DNA of 37,599 nt, taken from assembly GCA_003427395.1 (NCBI GenBank), contig BFEA01000215.1:419905-457503 (forward strand), in the 5' to 3' direction. The DNA comes from Chara braunii (Eukaryota; Streptophyta; Charophyceae; Charales; Characeae). Under the pieces are notes generated by a model. It was not told where the DNA came from. It ran no database searches and saw nothing but the letters and a program-made list of their open reading frames with translations. The position numbers and the translations under genes are program-made. Of the stretch, positions 22,523 to 32,459 are shown one piece after another (within the stretch, counting starts at the first letter, position 1; each line of letters starts with the position of its first letter).

Positions 22523-23137
22523 NNNNNNNNNNNNNNNNNNNNNNNNNNNNNNNNNNNNNNNNNNNNNNNNNNNNNNNNNNNNNNNNNNNNNNNNNNNNNN
22601 NNNNNNNNNNNNNNNNNNNNNNNNNNNNNNNNNNNNNNNNNNNNNNNNNNNNNNNNNNNNNNNNNNNNNNNNNNNNNNNNNNNNNNNNNNNNNNNNNNNN
22701 NNNNNNNNNNNNNNNNNNNNNNNNNNNNNNNNNNNNNNNNNNNNNNNNNNNNNNNNNNNNNNNNNNNNNNNNNNNNNNNNNNNNNNNNNNNNNNNNNNNN
22801 NNNNNNNNNNNNNNNNNNNNNNNNNNNNNNNNNNNNNNNNNNNNNNNNNNNNNNNNNNNNNNNNNNNNNNNNNNNNNNNNNNNNNNNNNNNNNNNNNNNN
22901 NNNNNNNNNNNNNNNNNNNNNNNNNNNNNNNNNNNNNNNNNNNNNNNNNNNNNNNNNNNNNNNNNNNNNNNNNNNNNNNNNNNNNNNNNNNNNNNNNNNN
23001 NNNNNNNNNNNNNNNNNNNNNNNNNNNNNNNNNNNNNNNNNNNNNNNNNNNNNNNNNNNNNNNNNNNNNNNNNNNNNNNNNNNNNNNNNNNNNNNNNNNN
23101 NNNNNNNNNNNNNNNNNNNNNNNNNNNNNNNNNNNNN
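22523..23137. other. Assembly gap (615 N)
   Basis: The gap is bounded by a poly-T run and a TC array, inside the nested transposon. The true length is unknown. Confidence 1.
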
Positions 23138-23222
<85 letters not shown>

Positions 23223-23313
23223 CGCGCGCGCAGCTCCCCGCGCAGCAGCTCCCGCACGCTCCCTCGCAACTCCCCCCGCAGCAGCTCCCGCACGCTGCCG
23301 CACAGCTCCCCGG

Positions 23314-23353
<40 letters not shown>

Positions 23354-23396
23354 CTCTCTCTCTCACACACATACACACACACACACACACACACTC

Positions 23397-23438
<42 letters not shown>
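23138..23438. repeat. Compound microsatellite cluster
   Basis: In order: (TC)n to about 23206, (CG)n to about 23231, two ~37-bp units beginning GCAGCAGCTCCCGCACGCT (to about 23312), (CA)n, (CT)n, (CA)n, then (TCAA)10 at 23400-23438. (TA)n follows near 23612-23626. All open frames across it are artefacts. Confidence 0.95.
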
Positions 23439-23864
23439 CCTTTTTTTCAAGTTTTTTGTTTATTTATTTTCAAATTTTGCATCTTTGTTTTTCTAAAACA
23501 CCTCATACCCCTGCAAAAAACAGAAATTCATTTCTAAAAAATACAGGTGAACTCAGGGACCATATATCTGATGATAAAAAATGACAAAAAAAAATTCCAG
23601 CTTTTCTTTATATATATATATATATTTTCAAAAAATCCTAAACATAGTCGGATTCCAAAAAAAAAAAAGGGGGGTTGTAGGGCTTAAGATTCCCTACAAC
23701 CCCATATATTTTTTGTTTTTTTGGCCTATTATTTAATTAAGGAAAAATCTGGTAAAATCGGGTCCGCGGCGCGGACCCGGTAGGCCGCGGAGGCGGCCGT
23801 GAATACGTCCGCCCTCCGAGCTCGGCCCCGCGGACGCGTCCGCGGGTGTTTCATAGCGTACGAG

Positions 23865-24420
23865 GTTACATTGAGCACCACGACGTCTCCCAAGGCGTGG
23901 ACTTTCCCTGGTCTAAAGACGACATTTGTCATTCTCCCGACCGATCGGATCTTTTCCTCGTCTTCCGAGATCAGGCAGAACCCGTCGGTGAGTGGGATCA
24001 GATCCTTCCTTCGTCCCGCCCTCTCTACTACTCTCAAGGATATGGCCAACACGGCTGCTCCGGAATCGATGATCGCGCTATACGACACTCCCCAGATTTC
24101 CTCATCACATTCCGCAGATTTCCACAGAATGGTTTTAATGCGTAGAAAGTGATCGCTTTTCTGTATGAGCCCAAGGCGCACGGGTTCCGAGGTTCCGGGT
24201 ACGTTTGTTTTCGTTTCTTGAACAGGGAATTTCCCTTCAACTGTCGCCAGCTTGGCAAGTGCGAATCGTCTTCGGTTAGCCTTGCAATGCTGGAGCATAC
24301 GATCGTTGGTTTGTTCCGATATGGACAACAAGTGATCTAAGGCTTGGACGATGGCGAGCACATTGATCTTTCCAGTGATGAACTCGGGGTCACCAGATTC
24401 CAAATCACCGGGGGATGGTC
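23865..24420 (-). pseudogene. Protease N-terminal part of E2
   Basis: The frame contains GVSYSAIIDSGAAVLAISLR, the DSG retropepsin active site, then GRMTNVVFRPGKVHALGDVV and LNVTSY. There it is cut by the transposon at 23857. The amino-terminal side runs in frame from the gag zinc-knuckle ORF (24820 onwards). The residues after VTSY in the long open frame are transposon sequence. Confidence 0.85.
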
Positions 24421-25874
24421 GCCATTCTGAGAAATGTCGTTCGTCATCCGCCGGCTGGATAACCCCCATCATACCCAGCCCCGGATATCCCAAGGAGAGG
24501 AACTCATCGAGCGGGATGAGCTCCGCGGCCTCGTCGGTAGCAACTGCTGTCGGCACTACTCCATCAATTTCCTCTACTACCGTCCCTGCCCGTCCAGGTC
24601 CGTTAGCCAGGGGGAGTGCCGCTACTGGGGCTGCCCCTACTCGTACTTGTCGCTGGGGACAATCTCTTGCCATGTGGCCGGATTGATGGCATGCGTAACA
24701 CGTGTCAGTTCGGGGAGTCGTGCCCGCACCAGCCCCCGTTGCTGCTGTGGCAGGCGCTTTGGCAGGAAGGGGGCCGACGCGAACGTTAATGGGACGCATG
24801 GAGCGCATCATCGATTCCATTCGGGCGTTATACTCGCGCTGCTTCTTCTTGCTTTCCTACATAAGGCTGACTAACGTACGCGTGAGGTTCAGTATCGCTT
24901 TTGATTCGTCCGCCCTCCCCGTTGGGGCGGGTAGCTGTGCCGGTGCCCTTGCCACTAAGGGTCCCGCTCCCTGATCAAGGGGGGGTCACTGAGTTGCCAC
25001 CTGTTCCAAATAGGTGACAGGTCCTCATACGAAGCCCATATTTTCAAATTTGTGCTGAAGTGCGGCTAATTCCATCTTTGCTTTGGTTAGTTCCGCGGGA
25101 TCCCCTTCTTTAGCGTGATCTTCTCCTTCAAGGAAGCTGGCAGCGAATTTTCGCTCCATCTCCTCCGCTGCGTCCATGATTTGTCATGGTGAAGGTAATG
25201 GGGGAAAATTGTTTTCGCAGCTTGGCCCGTATTGCTCTGCTTCGGAGCCCGTCTATGAAGAAGTCTCTCCCTACCTTTTCGTCTCTCTGGGATCTTACAA
25301 ACAGTCGGTAAAATCGATTGCGATATTCCGCAATAGACTCGAGGGGCTTCTGCACTTGGTCTTTGATCATGAAGAATGACTGCTCCGGGTGAATGTAGTC
25401 GAATCTATGGAGGAAATCTCTCTCAAAGGTAGGGAGGTCAATCCATACGTAGGTGTTGAACCAATGGTGGGCATCAGCCCCTAATCGGGCGGGGATATTA
25501 ATTATCGCCCCGTCGTTATCGTACTACTATGCTCGGAGAGTGGCAAACCACGCTCCTGCCAGATGGTGCATTAGGTCGAACAAATACAGATCTGGCGGGG
25601 CTACCGGGGTGCGGACACGTGCAAACTGAGGGGCGGTTTGGGGGGCGAGTACGAGGCCATTACCTGCCCCTCCCTGTGCCTGGTGAGCCTGCGCTTGATT
25701 AGCGTTGGCCTGATTGCCATTCATGTTATCAGTTGATCTGCCTGCAGACCGGCTTATTGTCACTATATGTTCGCGTGCCGACGCGTTCCCTGGCGCAAAC
25801 CGTCCCCTTTTTGGGGTCGCCAGCTCGGTCGAACTAAGAGAGTCGAGCCACTTGTCAATTCTTGGTCTTGACAT
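24421..25874 (-). pseudogene. Gag of E2
   Basis: The ATG is at 25872-25874, only 5 bases after the PBS. The frame begins MSRPRIDKWLDSLSSTELAT, has the Asn/Gln/Ala run and DLYLFDLMHHLAGAWFATLR, then two adjacent TAG codons (25524-25529) where E1 has CAG CAG. The capsid part includes FERDFLHRFDYIHPEQSFFM and EYRNRFYRLFVRSQRDEKVG, typical of the retrotransposon gag domain. The nucleocapsid CCHC knuckle CYACHQSGHMARDCPQ is at about 24656-24703. Frame changes occur near 25190 and 24820. Confidence 0.85.
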
Positions 25875-25879
25875 GTGTC

Positions 25880-25892
25880 GGCTCCGATACCA
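25880..25892 (-). promoter_or_regulatory. Primer-binding site of E2 (initiator tRNA-Met type)
   Basis: The minus strand reads TGGTATCGGAGCC, one base from the usual plant PBS TGGTATCAGAGCC, directly inside the 5' LTR. The tRNA 3' end would prime minus-strand DNA synthesis here. Confidence 0.75.
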
Positions 25893-27030
25893 ACCTCACG
25901 CCCAGCGCGACTTCTTGTTTTCAGAGTGTTAATGGGCCTGGAAGTGCGGAAAGGGGTGTGCCAAGGATTTTAGGAAAGTGGGGGTGGAGTTTCAGGTCGG
26001 AACTGAAATCTCCTGTGTCAAGTTCCGAGGGTAGAATTGCAAGCGTCTCTTTCGGCTCTGAGTTGGGGTGATGGCCGACCTCGGGGCCTGATCCTCGTAT
26101 CGTGTTAAAGTGGGGTGTCGCGGGTATCCCAGTGGGAATGCTCGTACCGCTGTTGGCCGACGCAAGCCTCGGAGGCGGGGAAGGATGAGTTGTGCTTCCG
26201 TTGTTACGTTTCAGGATGGGTTCGTCGAGTGATCCCCGCTGGACAGTATTCGTCGCGCGGTTGACACTCTGAGCACGGCGGTCGGGGCCAGAATTGGACT
26301 ATGGACTCCCAGGGGACGACGAGTAGTTGGTGAAAGAGGGAGTGCCTACGTCTGCATGTCCAGGCCACGGCGCGGGGGACGAAGCCACTCTCCGCGCATC
26401 GATCCGGGCATGCAACCGTGGGAACCACTTAGAACAGAGGAAAAGTGTGCATGCGAAGACGAGGCGGGAAAGAAGGAAAAACTAAAGCCGTCAAGAATAA
26501 GAAGATTACAATTGCGATTGCACCCGCCAAAAACTACAGTTACACACAGGATTAAGGTGCGGACGGAATCGGAGCCCAGACCCTGTCGAGGCACAATACG
26601 TTGGGCGAGAAGCGTCGTGTCGCCAAACTGCAAGGTGCCTAAATTCCTAGTCTAAATCCTAAATGTAAGAGAAAATTCCGAAAAGAACAATTCCAAGAGC
26701 CCGCGGGGGCTTGACATTAGTTGGAATTTCAAAAATGAAAATTCATGCGCGCTGATCGCGCCAAAATTCCTAGTGCCCATAGCAGAACAAGAAAGAAGCT
26801 ATGGCAACCATTATTTCTCGCGCTCGCTAGGGCGCGGTCACTTAATCGTCGGCGCGAGACTTTTCTGGCACCGGCCCGACAACTCCAATGAAAACGAAAA
26901 AGAAGCGAGGGCATCCAGGCAACATGCCCCACCGATACCGCTTGCACCCCGCCACCCATCAAGGCCCTCCAGTTTCCCCACACTATCTTCGCGTAGAAAA
27001 TCGCGTTGTTGCAGAAGATAGTTTGTGACA
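25893..27030 (-). repeat. 5' LTR of E2 (shortened)
   Basis: It matches the 3' LTR of E1 at both ends. The join at about 26336 lacks the 1.4 kb present at 1041-2426. The element-strand start is TGTCACAAACTATC at 27030. The inner edge touches the PBS. No TATA box or start site can be assigned with confidence. Confidence 0.8.
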
Positions 27031-27910
27031 GCGGGGTCTCTTTGGGAGCCGACACAGATGGGTGGAGTAGTTTAATACCCTGAATTGCGAGGACTTAGAG
27101 GAGGGTGCGTTTGAGGGATCTTTGACCTCTGCCGCGCGGGTGGTGGGGTATCACTGCTGGTTTATGAAGATAATGGGTTTGGTTACATGTTCGGGTTGAG
27201 CAATTGTGGCTTTGATTTCCTTCTTTTTGTGACAGGATTTGGTTTCGGTGGTTATCTGAGTTCTTTTTCGCCGTTTGGGTAACAGTTGTCGTAATTAGTT
27301 GCGACTCGTGTAGCGTTTTGCATGCGATGGAATGAAAGAGAGAGTGGCGCTCTGTAGAAACGCCATTATGGTGGGCAGTGGGGTTTCCTTGTGAGAAGGT
27401 GCAGATTAGTGGAAGTGGTTTTCCCTAAATCGCGAGGAGGCGGGTGGGTTTGTTGGGTCTCTGACCCCTGCCGCGCCGGAGGTAGGGTATTACCGCTGAG
27501 ACGTTGAATTTGGGTCAGATATTCATTTCATCTTAATAGGTTGTTGTTAGCTGTCATCTGAATTCTTAAGGAGAAGTGGTAAGCATTGCTCCACAGGGGC
27601 TTCGTCATGGAGGGAGGCGAAGCATTCGTAGGGGTGTATGTAGATTGAGGGAGAGGCTTACCCTAAATCACGAGGAGGCGGGTGGGTTTTGCGGGGCTTT
27701 TTAGCCTCTGCCGTGCGGGAGGTAGGGTAATCCCCTGGTTAGTGAAAAGAGCATCATGGTGGGAGTTGGTGTTTTTGTAGAGAGGATTGTGGGGAGGTGC
27801 TGTCCGCTTTAAATCGCGAGGAGGTGGGTGAGTTTGCGGGGTCTCTGTGAGCAGTTTGGGGCCTGTGGGACAGACCCCTGCCACGCTGGTGGTAGGGCGG
27901 ATTGGCAGGG
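27031..27910. repeat. G-rich stretch with four degenerate ~75-bp repeats
   Basis: Units start with AAATCGCGAGGAGGCGGGTG and end with CTCTGCCGCGCGGGAGGTAGGG. They lie at about 27080-27150, 27422-27495, 27660-27735 and 27808-27895, the last with a short insertion. Spacing is irregular. No coding sequence is recognised. Confidence 0.7.
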
Positions 27911-28122
27911 GCTGGTAACAACTCCGGATGGATGGTGGACATGATCAAGCAACGCTGACCGCTCGTTTCTTTTTGTGGTTTTGATTCTTTTTTCTTCGGC
28001 AGTTCCTTTTGCACATGATTTCTTAATGGTCGGTGGAATTTAGGTCACTAAATTAGGGTTCACATGGAAATTACGGGTGCTTATTACTAGGATTTTTCAC
28101 TAGGGGCTCTGGCCAAATTGGT
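27911..28122. other. Unassigned stretch
   Basis: Mixed sequence with TTAGGGTTCACATG (about 28055), which recurs near 29075. Nothing else is recognisable. Confidence 0.4.
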
Positions 28123-28530
28123 CAGTTGATAAGTTTATAATTGTAGCCCAGTAATTGATCCGCAGCCAAATGGACTTCCGCAGCCAGACGGAATCGAACC
28201 AGTGACCTCGGCTGTAACAGCCAGATGCCTTTAGCACTGCAACGGTGAACCGGTGTTCAAAACTGAAGCCATACCGGTCATGACATTCAGCCCACCCCAG
28301 CACCGTTGCAGCAAGGACTTGCTCGTCAACATGTGACATCCATGAGATCCTCCGCAGGCAGCAGCATCCACGCAGAATCCAAGACCCTCCGCAGTTGCCG
28401 ATCAACATCCCATACACCGAACTCCAGGTGAACATCCCCTGGCTGGTTAATGGGCTCGTACCTGTTGATAAGTTTATCATTGTAGCCCAGTAATCGATCC
28501 GCAGCCAAACGGACTTCCGCAGCCAGATCA
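28123..28530 (-). repeat. Direct repeat with a tRNA-like segment (possible SINE)
   Basis: Bases 28123-28188 recur at 28463-28528 (GTTGATAAGTTTAT, GTAGCCCAGTAAT, GACTTCCGCAGCCAG). On the minus strand 28260-28185 contains a perfect B box GGTTCGATTCC, a D-arm-like TGCAGTGCTAAAGGCA and an anticodon-arm-like GGCTGTTACAGCC. The T stem and acceptor do not pair, so this is not a functional tRNA gene. A tRNA-derived SINE is the best guess. Confidence 0.4.
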
Positions 28531-29312
28531 GGGCTACGAAGGACGGGACAGTGGGTTTGCTGCTCGGAGGCTTCCGACCGTTCTTCGAACAAAACTGTCA
28601 AAATTTTCCGAATCTTCTAAGTTCTTACAGATCACACTGTGTGACGCTTCGAAGAGCGGCGAGCGGATATAACCCCGCGTCCTGTTATAGTATTATAGAT
28701 TTAGGCAAAGGCATAGGAAGGCGCTTCTGGGAGAAAGATATATTGAGCAAGAGGCAAGGGCATCGGCCTCTTTCGACAACAGTGCCCGGTAGAGCACACC
28801 TTCTTGACGAGTCCGCACAGTGGGCGGACGAAACCGGTCGGAGGATCCGCTTTGTAGTTATCTGGGAGATCGATCTATGGTGGGTGAGGAGAAGAGACAT
28901 GTGTGAAGTGGGAATTCGGGGTTTTTGAAGTCGAGCTCTATGAAACTGTTCTCGCAACATGCTTCAATGATGTTTCTATGAGTGTGTTCAAAGCTTCCAG
29001 TTATCTCTAAGCTTGCAATATTTTCTCCTGCACTACTGTTTGTCTCCCAAGAGGCTGTCGGCGCAGTCTGCCTTAGGGTTCACATGACCATTGTGATTAG
29101 ATTTTTTAGTGATGAACTTTAGACTTTGATGATAAATTTCGTTGATTTTTCAGTGGTAGGGGCTGTGGATTTGGCTGTGGAGTTGTCTGCAGGGTGAAAC
29201 CTAGTGGTACCCTCGATGTGCTTGGCCGGTGATGCTTTGCCCGCCGAGGGCCCCACCTAATTTTGTGAGGGACGCTGGGCCCGGTTCCCAGCTTTTATAG
29301 ATGTTGTTCGTT
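28531..29312. other. Unassigned stretch, perhaps the 3' end of a retroelement
   Basis: No gene is supported; several short frames have no family look. The last part (GGGCCCGGTTCCCAGCTTTTATAG and on) runs into a 20-base poly(A) at 29313, as in a LINE or SINE 3' end, but no target duplication was found. Confidence 0.3.
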
Positions 29313-29410
29313 TAAAAAAAAAAAAAAAAAAAAGAATTTTGTTTTATATTGCCCACATGAAAGGGAAGGAGAAAAAAAAAAAAAAAAAGATGCTTTCTCT
29401 ACTGCAATGA

Positions 29411-29511
29411 TCCCCCGAATACATTGTATGGTCATTATAGCTGTTTTTGAGGCATCTTTTAGTCTAGATACAGCTAGAATGGCGGTATGTTGTATTCGGT
29501 GGAAGAAGGCA
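29411..29511. mobile_element. MITE-like foldback element, family 2, copy 1
   Basis: CCCCCGAATACATTGTATGG at the left and GTATGTTGTATTCGGTGGAA at the right are imperfect inverted arms. The interior GTCATTATAGCTGTTTTTGAGG and TAGATACAG also occurs, reverse-complemented, in 34131-34243, which shows a repeat family. No coding capacity. Confidence 0.7.
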
Positions 29512-29840
29512 AGGCCACGCTCACAGTAGTCCTCCACAGAATGAATCTTAGAGCTAAAATGGTCAGATTCTGAATGCTGTGTTCTTTTTCTTCTCTGCCA
29601 ATGATGCAGGGCAGAATCTGTGATCTGCTCAAGCTGTGTTTCCTCAGAGGATTGTAACCCTGATCACACTGGCACTTACAGGAACGTTTACAGCCAATTT
29701 CACGGGCGAATCCCTGTTCCCTTTTTTTTCTTTCTTGCTGTCTTTCTGGATTCTGACAACCTGGCCACGGTGCTGAGACGCACTCAGAGCATATTCACAC
29801 TGCAACTCCAAATCCGCAAAATATGCGGATTTGGGAAGGT

Positions 29841-30207
29841 AAGTATGTAGACACAGTGATGACAGCCATTACTGACATGCACCAGAGAACAATGAGCAAG
29901 CGCAATAGAACCGAAGGCATAATCGGGTTTCCGTTAGACGCCATCACGCAGTGTAAAACGAAGTCACACAACAGTAGTATAACCTCTACGTGACTGTGTC
30001 GGTTCCTCCGCGAAAAAAAAGTAAGTATGTAGACACAGTGATGACAACGATTACCGACGCCATCACGCAGTGTAAAACGAAGTCACACAACAGTAGTATA
30101 AACTCTACGTCGGTTTCTCCGCGAAAAAAGTATGTAGACACAGTGATGACAACGATTACCGACATGCACGACAGAACAATGAGCAAGCACAATCGAACCA
30201 AAGGCAT
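29841..30207. repeat. Tandem repeat with unit AAGTATGTAGACACAGTGATGA
   Basis: Three units lie at 29841-30022, 30023-30129 and 30130-30207. They share GTATGTAGACACAGTGATGA; units 1 and 2 share CCATCACGCAGTGTAAAACG; units 1 and 3 share AGAACAATGAGCAAGC. The units differ by internal deletion. The words GGTAAGTATGTAG would be splice-donor-like, but no exon is seen. 29512-29840 before it shows nothing clear. Confidence 0.85.
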
Positions 30208-30423
30208 GGTTCACGTCACACGGCTGTATCTTTTTCAAACGGGACAAGGTCGCGGCAGTCCGGAGAAATGAGATTTGGTACTTGGCTGGTCACACGACAC
30301 CATCCACAACATGTGCAAGAACTCTTGTGAATGAATTTTTGCCAATTTTTGAAGGGCATTTGCGGTCACCTCCAGAGGCGACTGCAAAATCCCTTGCCCC
30401 GCGGCTTTTCCGGCCGCTGACAA
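30208..30423. other. Unassigned stretch before the LINE fragment
   Basis: No gene or repeat edge is recognised. The LINE reading frame becomes recognisable just after this. Confidence 0.4.
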
Positions 30424-31500
30424 ATGGGCAAACCAATAGTACATTGGGCACTTAGGCAAATTTGTGTGATCGGCCCGCTACCCTCTGAAAAACCACCTGG
30501 CAGTCCAATAGTACCACCCCACCTAGAGGAACTACTATGGAAATCTACAAACTTAGTTCTCTCCGACTTAGAATCATCTACACTGGAGCAACCAATCACG
30601 ATGACGGAACTCACAAGGGCTATCAACAGCATGTCAAAGGGCAAGTGCCCAGGACCAGATGGGCTACCGGTAGAATTCTACCTATGTGTTTGGCCATTGA
30701 TCTCTCCTGACTTACTCCACTCGATCCTAGAGGATCAAGCCTTAGGCCCCCGCACAGCTGAAAGTATCATCGCTCTCCTCTTTAAGACGGGGGACAAATC
30801 TGATGTGAGGAATTACCGTCCTATCTCACTGTTAAATGTCCATGGGAAGATTCTGACCAAGACACTAGCCCTTCGATTAAAACCTCTCCTAAACAAATTA
30901 GTGCACCCCAACCAATGCGGTTTTATCCTGGGGAGGCAAGTCCTCGACAATGTCATGACCATCTCTCAATCAATTGACTGGATTAATTCCCACAAATTAA
31001 ATAAAGTTATAATCCTTACAGACTTCCAAAAAGCATATGACCGGGTTAATTGGGATTTCGTCCAAGCCACCCTCGGAAGAGTTGGAGTGGGCCCCAATTA
31101 CCGAAAATTAATCAGAGCTCTATATGGAGCCTCATCCGGTAGAGTACTAGTTAATGGTCACCCATCTTCAATATTCAAAGTCTCAAGCTCACTCCGCCAG
31201 GGCTTCCCCCTAGCCCCATCACTATTTGTAATCCAACTAGAACTCTTGCTTAATATGGTACGTAATCATCCTAACTACGAGGGCTTAATGATCTCCCCTA
31301 CCTACTCCATAAAGGTATCTGCACTAGCGGATGATCTTTCCGCTATTACCGAAAACTCAGTCCAATCCCTATCTGCTCTAGAGGAATGTCTTTCAACTTA
31401 CGAGGTGGCCTCTGAGATGAGAGTCAGCTGGCAAAAATCAGTTGCCCTCACCCCGGACGACCAACCCTTGGCTATAGATCTGAACGTACCGGTTAGAACA
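30424..31500 (+). pseudogene. LINE reverse transcriptase fragment
   Basis: A long open frame carries non-LTR RT motifs in order: KGKCPGPDGLPVEFY, IIALLFKTGDKSDVRNYRPI, NQCGFILGRQVLDN, LTDFQKAYDRVNW (catalytic Asp), SSLRQGFPLAPSLFVI and SALADDLSAI (Asp-Asp). This is an L1-type, plant-like LINE. No endonuclease domain lies upstream, and the frame leaves LINE homology soon after SWQKSVALTPD at about 31470, so the thumb end and C-terminal part are missing. The open frame itself runs to 31914, but the last 130 codons are G/T-rich and not RT-like. The active-site residues are intact, but the fragment is truncated on both sides. Confidence 0.88.
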
Positions 31501-31959
31501 AGAGCGGAATCTGGCAAATGCAACTCAGAGCTAAAAGGCCCCTGTCTGAGTTCGCAGCCAGAGGCTGCGCTTACCTCGAGTGTTCTTTTGTCGTTTTGTG
31601 TAGTTGTTTTTTTGGAAAATGTCGTGGACGTCAAATCAGCTTTGGCGGGGTCTTTTCGGGGTTTAGGGAAAAGTGCAAAGGGTGCGGTCGTGGCTAGGAG
31701 ACGGACCGGTAGTGTAAGTGGTTGTCTCAGGCTTTGGGCATGTACGTCTAGTTGGTCATTTCATTCGGTCGTTGGGCATTGTTGTTGTCGGCGACCGGGT
31801 TTCCTTGTTGGGTGCAGGGTTTATGCTTTCTTGGGCTGTTGTTGGGGGTTGTTCGGGGGGTTATCTTGTGAATGTCGATTGAGGTTTGGGGGGATGGAGG
31901 GGGGGGAATTCTAATAGGTTATTCTCCTGTATTTTGGTACCGTTAGATTCACAATACAT
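31501..31959 (+). other. G/T-rich sequence after the LINE fragment
   Basis: Composition resembles 27100-27310. It is open in the RT frame to 31914, but with a repetitive Gly/Val/Cys/Trp-rich reading typical of non-coding GT-rich DNA. No gene is called. Confidence 0.4.
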
Positions 31960-32055
31960 CAACGGCAGAGCTCCGTCCCACCATGCCACACGTGATAGAA
32001 AGCTCAGCGTTGAGAAAACTCAACGCTGTAGGTGGGACCAGACCCCAGGCCCCTG
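31960..32055. mobile_element. GGTCCCAC foldback element with hairpin
   Basis: The right end GTAGGTGGGACCAGACCCC matches the right end of the element at 35321-36168. A perfect hairpin CAGCGTTGAG-AAAA-CTCAACGCTG is at 32004-32027. The left end is only GTCCCACC and is poorly matched. Confidence 0.5.
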
Positions 32056-32459
32056 TTAATGAAAGTGCAATTTCGGGAAAAAAAAAGAAAAAGAAGGAAA
32101 AAAAAAAAGAAAGATATGTTCCTTGTTATTGGTTACTGTGCTGATGGGCCCTTCTAATAAAAAGTGATATTTTTCGTTAAAAAAAACAGAAAAAAAAGAA
32201 AGAAAAGAAAAGAAAGATACTTTCCATGCATGACATGGCAGAATGCCAATCAAAAGATATGGGAGGTGAGAGAGAAAAAATATGGCTGTCCCCCGATGAG
32301 GAGAAGGCAGCTTTGAATTTTTTTATTATTATTTTTTTAAATGCATGTACGGTGTACAGGTAATGCTGCGTGTTCAGCATGTGCGCACGGAGATGCAGGT
32401 ACGCGATCACGCGCGCCCGCGGAGGCATCATGGATGTGCAGATTCTACAAAACTCGCCC
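32056..32459. other. A/T-rich stretch with poly(A) tracts
   Basis: Interrupted poly(A) at about 32078-32113 and 32179-32216. No gene is seen. Confidence 0.5.

Larger units (their letters stand above)
22263..23856. mobile_element. Nested TIR DNA transposon with 8-bp target duplication (hAT-like)
   Basis: The ends are CTATGAATCACCC (22263) and GGGTGTTTCATAG (23856), an inverted repeat with one mismatch over 13 bases and weaker GC-rich similarity beyond. CGTACGAG occurs on both sides (22255-22262 and 23857-23864), while E1 has one CGTATGAG at the same protease codons (6382-6389). Subterminal CCGCGGACGCGG words lie inside both ends. An 8-bp duplication is typical of hAT, and also of P and Merlin elements. 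No transposase is visible; the interior is A/T-rich sequence, a gap and microsatellites. It is probably non-autonomous, unless the gap hides a gene. Confidence 0.75.
16425..27030 (-). mobile_element. Ty3/gypsy retrotransposon copy E2, near full length
   Basis: Read right to left: 5' LTR, PBS, gag, CCHC, protease (split by a transposon at 22263-23856), RT with YMDD, RNase H, a Cys-rich PHD-like segment, integrase (CxxC plus D,D,E), then accessory ORFs X, Y and Z. Similarity to E1 stops at about 16425 inside ORF-Z and no 3' LTR follows, so that end is truncated. Domain order places it in Ty3/gypsy, with no chromodomain after integrase. Many stops and frameshifts show that it is dead. Without the nested insertion and the LTR, the internal part is about 7.9 kb. 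Confidence 0.92.

Noticed and set aside
22315-23537. Open frames of 300-400 codons across the second gap
   Set aside because: They exist because undetermined bases contain no stops; the flanks are microsatellite and transposon ends.
20431-25529. Non-standard genetic code with TAG read as Gln
   Set aside because: TAG at Gln positions is seen, but TGA and TAA stops and many frameshifts occur in the same copies, and the H3-like TAG is at Tyr. Mutational decay explains it better.
28185-28262. Functional tRNA gene on the minus strand
   Set aside because: The B box is perfect, but the T stem and acceptor do not pair and the anticodon loop is irregular. It is kept only as a possible SINE.
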